Below are positions 55,346 through 64,000 of a DNA stretch of 64,000 nt, in pieces. This stretch comes from Albula goreensis (taxonomy: Eukaryota; Chordata; Actinopteri; Albuliformes; Albulidae): positions 47,889,182 to 47,953,181 of the forward strand of contig CM040742.1 of the NCBI GenBank assembly GCA_022829145.1. The letters are read 5' to 3'. The notes beneath the pieces were generated by a model that ran no database searches, was not told where the DNA came from, and saw only the letters and a list, made by a program, of their open reading frames with translations. A program made the position numbers and the translations under genes. The first letter of the stretch is position 1. Every line of letters starts with the position of its first letter.

Positions 55346-57616
55346 TCACGGGCTGCTGCTTAATCCACAGAGTATTTGGTATGAACGTAATGGGAATCGA
55401 GAGAGAAAGAAAGTGCTGTAAGCGATGAAATGGCTTGCCTCAGCCAACTGTTTGCTTAAGTACAGGACCCAGGCAGCTTCTGGGCTGGTTTGGCTCCGTT
55501 TTATTGGTCCAAACTAATGTCAAAGTATGATAGATTGATAAAGAGTATACATTTCATTCAGTAATTGTTGCATTATTTATTTGAAAAACCAAGATTTGTG
55601 TGATATCTGTGTCAGGGCAAAGTCGATTGTATTACTCTTTGGCATTTGCCCACTGCTGCTTTGTAATCTATGAATTCTACTTTCGGGAAGTTCACGTGGC
55701 GTCATTTAGAAATAAATACTGCAGCAATTACTGCAGCTAATGTGCTCCTGATCCATGAGTGCGGACCATTAAAATGGATATGACTGTCTCATCTGACCCG
55801 GTTCGGTTTTTTCTTGTGTGCATATTTCTTACAATGCTGTCACCTCCCCCCCTCCCCTTCTGTATTTCAGTTTCTTCCATTCTGGTTTAATCAATTCCAA
55901 TATCATTCCGTCTGAACTCCATAATCAGGTTTGGGTAGCGGAGTTCTGGACGCTGGGCTTTGGTACACAAAAGCTGCAGACTCGTGTCCCAGGAAGGACG
56001 ACGTGAGACATCTGAGAGGGTTCCTCAGTATCCGGCTCCATGGATGCTGTTCAAAATGTAAGCTCAGTATTCCCTCCCACAAGCCCACTGAGCAAACATT
56101 GATGTTGAAACGATGGCTTGATAATGTATTATTAATAACTATTAGCTACATTAAGTTTCTGTTTCTCTGCACATGCCACATGAAGGATCTGTCTGTCCAC
56201 CGTGGGACATTACAGTCTGAGAGCAGTGCCACAGGGAGAAAAATATCTCACTGAGAATTCAAACCTTTTTTCTACTTAAAGAGCTCTTAAAGGTACAGTT
56301 TTATTCCATTTTTTTAAATGATCACATTTTTTTACAACCCTTACAGTTTGTTTGTTGCAGCACTACAGGTGTTATTTCAGGTTTGATGGGTTTGATGCTG
56401 TTAGCTGCAGCTGGTAAACGAATGCGCTCCCTGGAAGCAGGTCTGAATTAAAAGCATCTGGCAAATGACTCGGATGTGAAACGTGATGTAAACACACCGA
56501 AGAGCAGCTGGATTTTTAGAAAGGCTTTTTTTTTTTTTAAACACAGTGAAACTCCAAACGGGGAGTAGGGGGAGGGGGGGATGAGGGGTCACTGTGGTGC
56601 CCCAGCCAGGGGTATTATGATCAGACTGAGAGCTGCTTTAGGGGGCCTTTCACATCTGATTACCTGGATAAGAGCGGAACCAAACGCAGGTGCTGCCAGA
56701 GACCCCTGGTTTAGGGAGGGCTGGAAGCCCAGCTGAAGTGATTGCTGTGCTCATAGCCGCCAGAGTACAAAACTCATCATCAACCTGAGCGGCAGGTTGT
56801 AGTAGCAGTAGAAGACAGTAATTTGGTCCTCAGCACGGATTCCAACTGCCCTACCATCAGAACACAAGACATTTTTCAAATATAATAAAGCGTGTATATC
56901 TACCAATGCACTGTATCTCATCCGCAGTATTTATCCAAATCGGTCTGTGCATATATTAATAAATACGTATATGAATATAATCCTCAGTATATGTACTGCG
57001 TCTGGTTTGGCTTCCAAGGTTGAGGTTTCATAAAAGCTCATTGAAATGAAGTAATTTCTCAATCTGCCAGTTTCGAGTCTAGTTATAACTGGCACAGGAG
57101 AATACATGTGTAATTAGCGCTGAATATATAATGTCATGAATAAACCAATGTTAAGTTTCAAACGTCAGCCCTCAATCAAGAAAAAAAAAGCCAATCCATC
57201 ATTAAGAGTCACTCCAGAAATGCTGAAATGTACACTGCAAAATGCTGCAGACAGAAAGCATTTCCTGTTTTTAAAGGAAGGCAGATACTCAGGCACGCTC
57301 CGTCATTACAGACTCAGAGTCTGGCGGTTCCTGGGATTAGTGTCAGCTCTCTGTCACTCGCGTTCCCACCGAGCGGCAGCGCCACAGAAATTAACTCATC
57401 ATCAACAGTTCAAAAAAAGTGATTTCACATGAAATACACACTGCCGAAAGAAAAATGTTTCATTTCGGGTTTGTGTTATTGCATTTATATGAGATGACAC
57501 CAGAGTCTTTCTGAGTACGCAGTAGCTTACTTTATTAGTGAGAAATGGTGTTTTTTTTGCAGACTGATGGAAGGATGGAGTCCTGAAGCCTCCGATCAGA
57601 GAGTATTAATCGCAAG
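55346..57616. other. Unique intergenic sequence
   Basis: No gene is recognised. T and A runs lie near 56524 and 57180. 57300-57400 has some CpG. Short open frames show no motifs. Confidence 0.5.
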
Positions 57617-57844
57617 GCTGTCCCTGTCACACACTCACCACGACCAAACCTTTCTGCGCAGGGCTGTCCCTGTCACACACTCACCATGACCAAACCTTTC
57701 TGCGCAGGGCTGTCCCTGTCACACACTCACCACGATCAAACCCTTCTGCGCAGGGCTGTCCCTGTCACACACTCACCACGATCAAACCTTTCTGCGCAGG
57801 GCTGTCCCTGTCACACACTCACCATGATCAAACCTTTCTGCCAA
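57617..57844. repeat. 46-bp tandem repeat, five copies
   Basis: GCTGTCCCTGTCACACACTC, ACCACGACCAAACCTTTCTG, CGCAGG begins at 57617, 57663, 57709, 57755 and 57801, exactly in register. The last copy is truncated after TTTCTGC. Confidence 0.95.
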
Positions 57845-60800
57845 GGAGGACTGGAACTTCAGCCACTCCATTTGTGTAATGAATAAAAGTTTTGCTGTTT
57901 CGACAACATTGTGCGCACTACATTAAAACAGTCTGTACCCCTGCGAAACAATGCCCCAAAGTCAATATACCGAGAGCAATGCGCTGAAAATCATCCAGAG
58001 TGGAATAAGTACTTGTATGTCTTTTAGTAATAGTTAGTAATAGTTTTCTGCATGTTTTAAATTCACCTTTAAGACCACACATAATATATAACAGTTATGA
58101 AAAATATCCCTGTACCCTGAAGCACTGGTACAATGTGTAATTAATTAGTTAATTAATTAATTAACTAACTAACAATCAGCTATAATTACGCAGCTGCTGA
58201 ACATTGTCATTGGATTGACACGCTCAGAAAGGTGTATTATTTTAAGACTCCAAAATGGCAGACATTTCTAAAGAGTGAAATTATGATAATTATGATAATT
58301 ACAACTTAACCAGAGTTTGCCAGATGTGAACTTTCTCACTGTCCATCATGACTGCCAGTCTTTTAAGAGAATTCCTGAAAGTTTATTTGTCATTAGGGTG
58401 GATTTCATAAACAGATACTCACTTGATCTGCGACAGCATTTCAAACCCATTAAGGATAAAGGAAAGAGGAATTTGATGGGACCTCATGTCCATTAATTAA
58501 GCATTAATAAACATTAATACCAATTTAACATTAACTGACATTGATGGATTGTTATGCAGTGCCTCTAATTAACATTAATTATTCATTTTGAAGTCCCTGC
58601 CCTAATTTAGACCCTCTGTGAATGTCTGGTTCAACATCCACTCATGTCATAAAACCTCCGCTGTGTTGAAGTGCATGTCCACGAGATATTTTTAATAGCA
58701 GAGAGAGGTCTATAATAAAAGCTAATACTTTAATAATGTATTCATTAATGTTTAATTTATTACTATATATTGGCTTATGGGACCCTTATATGAAAGTATT
58801 AGCAAAAAATGTTATGAGTTGTGAAGGCACATGTTGAGGTGCAGCGCCAGCCATTCTGCTGTAGATGAGGTTCCTTGTTTCTCAGCCTCATTGGGGAGAA
58901 AGTAGCAGATAGAACCATCAGCCTCACCACTCTCTAGTGACCCCTACTGGCCCAGCTGAATGGCTGCAGGTGCATAAACTTTGCAAGGACTGTCCAGAAT
59001 GTTTTTACAAGGTGGCGCATCACTTCTTCCCTAAACCCTGCAGTGGATTTGCACCTGTGTTAGTGAAGTCTGTTACACAGCATGGATTGTGCATTAAAAC
59101 CCACTTATTTAACCTGAAACAATCAAAAAAAGCCTTTTTCCCTTTCATCTTAACGTCTTTTCAGGCATTCGTTGCTAAAGCAGTTGACATGGCTATTTTT
59201 GCATCACGGTGCTAGAAAGAGAACATCAAGGCAAAGTGCCACTCATAACCCTAAACAGCGCATGTTGGTTTCATACTCCTCTGACAGCACAGAGAATATT
59301 AGTGTTGTGTTTATAATGTAAGAAATGATGATGTTTTGCACATTTATTGTATGAAGTCACAAGTATGGCCACACCTTCCAGAGTCTGTGGGAACAGCTGA
59401 GAGCACTGTTAAATTTGGGTGGGAAACCAAAAAAATACAAAATAAAAATAATAATGACATTAGAATAGGTACCGGTACATGGTTCTTATAGACTCCCTCT
59501 GAACACAACCTCAAAAGCACAGCAAAGACGAGCCTATCATTACTGATTAGTGCATGGGTTAGCGCATAGAGCGCTTAGCTCTGCCCCTCAGCTGGCTAAT
59601 ATGCTCTAATCCATTATTAAACAGATATTACAAAGACACAAATATTACAATAACACCCACATAGGGCTGTTATAATCACTGCATAACAGCTATACTGAAA
59701 ATTATGAAAATCCACACAATAAAATTTCCATCTCCAGCTGCACATGGTGTTGTATTTTGTAAATGTATATGTACAGAAAGCATCCATGTATATTTTTTCT
59801 CTTCCTTATTGACAAGATTTGAAGCCTACATTTTTAGCTCAGCTAACTCGCCTGTTTTGCCTTATCACATTAACATGATAAAGCACACTGTATCTGCCTG
59901 TCTTAGGTGTGTAATGTGTGTGTGAGAGTTTCAGTAACAGGAGGCGCACTCTGATGGAGCACAGTCACTAGCAGGAGGAAGGGGAAGTATGGGGTTTGGA
60001 GGAGAGAGCAATGCAAAGTGGTCTCCCTCCTCAGTGATTCTGTGCAGTTATTAGCCTCGCAGTGATTGGTTGACCAAAATTTAGTGATGGTGGCAGCTGT
60101 ATGTTCACCCCAGCTTCCCGTTCCCACAGACGCTCTCTGGCCAGGCTAATTTAATATTTTTTGGTCATCTGCAGTTTGACTTGGGTGCTCATTTTTATTT
60201 TATTGTCATGGAGATTCCCGTGAGGATGCGGAAAGGGCTCTGAGGCGGTCGTAGACAGGCGCGTTTAATCATTTATAGCCCAGCCCAAAGTGCTCTCCTC
60301 AAAGGTCATGGTTGTCAACCACAGAAAAACCCAGAGTCTGGAGAAGAAACCCAAAGTAAAGTATACCATGAGGCAGTGCTTTCCCAACTCAGACTCCCTA
60401 CCCCTCCACTGCATGTTTATTGCTTTTTTTTATGAATTAAGTTTGCTAAAGACAGTGTTTGCATTGTATTTTTTGTTTTAAAGTGATGCAGGTGTGGCAT
60501 GCTGCCATTTTCCCTGTTGTGAATGAACGGCTCATTTTCAACAAACGTTTTCGTTTCAGCAACCAGGTGTCCACGCTCTCCGGCAGGTAGGACCCCACTG
60601 ACTTCACCTGCCATTCTCTAATTAGATCAATAAAATACTGTAACCTCTCTCTGAAGGGAATAATCCGTCATATCACACATTACAGGAAATGACAGCATTA
60701 GTTAATCTGATGATTAAATGCCCAGGAATATGAATAAGGGAAATTTATTCTTCATGGAATGATAGATATTTGTGGCCTTAGGATGGTAAATCATTTCTCA

Positions 60801-62153
60801 ACACATATTAAAAGTGTCTAATTAAGAACGTCTGGCAGCTTGTTGTGATTCAGAGGTTATAATCAAGGGCGGAACTAAAGCCAGCGTGCGCAGCGTATCA
60901 CCAGGACTGAGTTTGGATCTGCTGACTCTACGAATCTTACCCCTGGCGTTTCATTTACAAACACTTTCCAGCCTTGGCGTTTGGTCGTTGAAACGAAGAC
61001 CTGAGCATAAATGTGTGTCTTAGACTGGAAGATTCTACTACCCCTAGCTAGTGAGAAACAGACTCTTCCAGCACACTTCTTAAATCTATTAAAATGATTT
61101 TTAAAAATATCTTTTAACACATTTTAATTGTATTAGAAATACATATCACTCAACAGATGTTAAGAATTTAATTAAATCCACTGGCAAGCTTGCTAAGCAA
61201 GCAAACATCTGCATGAGTTCTCAGGTCAGTTTGGTAGAATCGCATACAATTTGCTTCTGACTTAATTAATGACTGTCTCATAATTAGGGACACTGTGTTA
61301 CATTTTTAATCACAACCAAAAGTTTGAAGAAAAGCAGGCGGTGACGCAATGTTCAGTTTTCTGGCCAATGTTTTATGGTCACATACAAGAAAGAATAGCA
61401 CTCTAAACAATGGCAGTGAGGAGATCCCATTGTTCAGTATCTGAAAAGCACATCTCGTTTGTGGCCCTGTTTCAAAAAGGAGGAAATGTCGGTAATAACT
61501 CTGAGAGAGAGTGACACAGGGTGAGACACAATCTCTTATCCTTAATGTCACTATGGCTTTGCATCACCATGGGACGCACCGCCCTTAATGTGCCGCCTTT
61601 TTACTTTAAATTCAGGGGGAACGTTTTAAAACCTCTCTGCAGCTCCTAGTGCCCACGTGGCGCCAACGCTCCACAGAACGTGAAACCCCTCTGCTCTGCC
61701 CATGCCCATCAAACGAGTGCCACCCAATAGGAGTTAGGGGCTGCCATCGTCATGTTTACATCAGAAAGGTCAGGAGATATCCTGAAACCACGATAATATT
61801 TAAAAACCAATATTTTGTCAGACAACCAAAAGCAAAGATGGTGCTGAGGTCACTTGGACTGGTATGCTAATATTTCTTTCAAAAGTCATGAAAGAGGAAT
61901 CTTAAGATGCTCCGCATTTTCTCCTTATTTACATATATATGGAGGAATCTGCGCTGGGTGCAGACTGTCAATATCCATGGGGATATCTAGACTTGACATG
62001 ATTTTGATATGCAAAACAAAAAAAATTGAACATCTCTGAAGCACATTTGTAGTTATGTTGATATGCACCATGACCTGACAAATATTAAATCCAGATTCAA
62101 CTCCCAGTCGTATATCATTCTGAGATTCCTCTGGGTATCACACATGGTCAATT
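57845..62153. other. Unique AT-rich intergenic sequence
   Basis: No gene is recognised. A TTAA-rich run (AATTAGTTAATTAATTAA) lies at about 58143-58170. 58460-58620 contains many ATTAA and TTAAT cores, which could be homeodomain sites or simply AT-rich DNA. 60200-60270 is richer in CpG. A minus frame at 60875-61120 has no known motif. Confidence 0.45.
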
Positions 62154-63619
62154 CCCGTGTGTGGCTGTGAGTGTGAGGCAGAAGGCCGCTCTTTCCTGTG
62201 TCTGGCTGTGAGTGTGAGGCAGAAGGCCGCTCTCTCCTGTGTGTGGCTGTGAGTGTGAGGCAGAAGGCCGCTCTCTCCCGTGTTTGGCTGTGAGTGTGCG
62301 GCAGAAGGCCGCTGTTTCCCGTGTGTGGTTGTGAGTGTGAGGCAGAAGGCCGCTCTTTCCCGTGTGTTGCTGTGAGTGTGCGGCAGAAGGCCGCTCTCTC
62401 CCGTGTTTGGCTGTGAGTGTGAGGTAGAAGGCCGCTCTTTCCCGTGTGTGGCTGTGAGTGTGAGGCAGAAGGCCGCTCTTTCCCGTGTCTGGCTGTGAGT
62501 GTGAGGCAGAAGGCCGCTCTCTTCCGTGTCTGGCTGTGAGTGTGAGGCAGAAGGCCGCTCTCTCCCGTGTTTGGCTGTGAGTGTGAGGCAGAAGGCCGCT
62601 CTCTCCCGTGTTTGGCTGTGAGTGTGCGGCAGAAGGCCGCTGTTTCCCGTGTGTGGTGTGAGTGTGAGGCAGAAGGCCGCTCTTTCCCGTGTGTTGCTGT
62701 GAGTGTGCGGCAGAAGGCTGCTCTCTCCCGTGTTTGGCTGTGAGTGTGAGGCAGAAGGCCGCTCTTTCCCGTGTGTGGCTGTGAGTGTGAGGCAGAAGGC
62801 CGCTCTTTCCCGTGTGTGGCTGTGAGTGTGAGGCAGAAGGCCGCTCTTTCCCGTGTGTGGCTGTGAGTGTGAGGCAGAAGGCCGCTCTCTCCCGTGTGGC
62901 TGTGAGTGTGAGGCAGAAGGCCGCTCTTTCCCGTGTCTGGCTGTGAGTGTGAGGCAGAAGGCCGCTCTTTCCCGTGTCTGGCTGTGAGTGTGAGGCAGAA
63001 GGCCGCTCTTTCCCGTGTCTGGCTGTGAGTGTGAGGCAGAAGGCCGCTCTTTCCCGTGTGGCTGTGAGTGTGAGGCAGAAGGCCGCTCTTTCCCGTGTGT
63101 GGCTGTGAGTGTGAGGCAGAAGGCCGCTCTTTCCTGTGTCTGGCTGTGAGTGTGAGGCAGAAGGCTGCTCTCTCCCGTGTGTGGCTGTGAGTGTGAGGCA
63201 GAAGGCCGCTCTTTCCCGTGTGTGGCTGTGAGTGTGAGGCAGAAGGCCGCTCTTTCCCGTGTGTGGCTGTGAGTGTGAGGCAGAAGGCTGCTCTTTCCCG
63301 TGTGTGGCTGTGAGTGTGAGGCAGAAGGCCGCTCTTTCCCGTGTCTGGCTGTGAGTTTGAGGCAGAAGGCTGCTCTTTCCCGTGTGTGGCTGTGAGTGTG
63401 AGGCAGAAGGCCGCTCTTTCCTGTGTCTGGCTGTGAGTGTGAGGCAGAAGGCCGCTCTTTCCCGTGTGTGGCTGTGAGTGTGAGGCAGAAGGCCGCTCTT
63501 TCCCGTGTGTGGCTGTGAGTGTGAGGCAGAAGGCTGCTCTCTCCTGTGTGTGGCTGTGAGTGTGAGGCAGAAGGCTGCTCTCTCCCGTGTGTGGCTGTGA
63601 GTGTGAGGCAGAAGGCCAC
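62154..63619. repeat. 41-bp minisatellite, about 36 copies
   Basis: The unit reads CGTGTGTGGCTGTGAGTGTG, AGGCAGAAGGCCGCTCTTTC, C. Adjacent copies are 41 bp apart (62462, 62503). Variation is mainly GTGTGTGG/GTGTCTGG/GTGTTTGG, CTCTTTCC/CTCTCTCC and GAGGC/GCGGC. Three units have small deletions (near 62657, 62896 and 63057). The minus strand lacks stops in every frame, giving a 493-codon open frame that is not a gene. Confidence 0.96.
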
Positions 63620-63814
63620 TCAGCCGCTCAGCCGCTCAGTGGGTGTATCTGGAGAAACCTTCCACTTTCTGAGTTCAGCCCAGTGTGTAAAATTAATGAC
63701 TGACGTGTTCAGAGTATGTGCTTTCCTGCTCTCACTGAACGCATTCCTCGTCTAGAAATACCAAGACAAAAAAATAAAAATAACACACCGGACCAGTTTT
63801 TAAAACATAATTTA
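63620..63814. other. Short unique spacer
   Basis: Nothing recognised beyond an A-rich run near 63769. Confidence 0.5.
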
Positions 63815-64000
63815 GGTACAATTAGGCTCTTATCCAGAGTTACTTGTACTTTTACACACCACCCATTCATACAGGTGGATATTTACCGATGTAATTCAGG
63901 TAAAGTGCTCTGCCTCAGGGTGAATGGTGGTGTTCTTCTCAAGAATGGAACCTGCATCCTCTGAGTTAAAAACCCAGCGCCCTGGAGCATCTGGGTGGCT
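63815..64000 (-). mobile_element. tRNA-derived SINE, minus strand, cut by the window edge
   Basis: Plus-strand order GCTCTTATCCAGAGTTACTT, CAGGTGGATATTTACCGATG, GCTCTGCCTCAGGGTG, then GAATGGAACCTGCATCC. On the minus strand the last becomes GGATGCAGGTTCCATTC, a B-box-like string, followed outward by a GGGCGCTGGGTTTTTAACTC head. The 5' end lies at or beyond 64000. Confidence 0.6.

Noticed and set aside
58920-58955. CTCF-like string on the minus strand (CCAGTAGGGGTCAC)
   Set aside because: One core mismatch at an informative G, isolated, and no second site nearby.
62138-63619. 493-residue minus-strand frame
   Set aside because: It spans only the 41-bp minisatellite. The repeat has no stop in any minus frame, and small deletions inside it shift the frame without ending it.

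Overview
The window looks like non-coding nuclear DNA from a ray-finned fish. I base this on tRNA-headed SINEs whose 3' tail has the LINE-2-like form TTTGGATAAAAGC...GCTAAA followed by TGTAA-type repeats, on several hAT-superfamily elements of kinds common in fish, and on long CA microsatellites. No operons, rRNA genes, intact tRNA genes or CRISPR arrays are visible. I recognise no protein-coding gene. The longest open frames are by-products of tandem repeats that happen to lack stops.

Layout: 0-1 kb is unique sequence with a CpG-containing block that could be regulatory. 1.1-2.4 kb is a dispersed repeat split by a hAT insertion with a near-perfect 8-bp target duplication. 2.5-3.8 kb is a 58-bp minisatellite carrying repeated CACGTG E-boxes, followed by a minus-strand SINE. 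4.1-10.7 kb is mostly unique. 10.74-14.32 kb is a 47-copy, 76-bp satellite with no indels, and 14.9-15.9 kb is a GC-rich minisatellite. 16-17.4 kb holds two CTCF-like sites and an LTR-like segment. 17.4-34.9 kb is mostly unique, broken by a trinucleotide array, a second copy of the 1-2 kb repeat and three MITE or repeat pieces.

34.9-41.1 kb is a 6,230-bp hAT-like element bounded by a perfect 8-bp duplication (ACTGGAAC). Inside are three arrays in mixed orientation. Their monomer resembles the element's own right end. 41-50 kb holds CA arrays, a 42-bp minisatellite, a SINE, and a (CCCCAG)n array that appears to have expanded inside a SINE. 50-62 kb is mostly unique, with candidate conserved elements around 53.8 and 54.2-54.8 kb and two small five-copy arrays. 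62.15-63.62 kb is a 41-bp minisatellite, and a minus-strand SINE runs off the right edge.

Tandem repeats of all kinds occupy roughly a fifth of the window. The two themes are local tandem amplification of many unrelated units and hAT insertion with preserved target duplications. The most unusual object is the 6.2-kb hAT-like element, which appears to have amplified its own subterminal motif into inverted arrays. Everything was read by eye, and family names rest on recognisable motifs rather than database matches.
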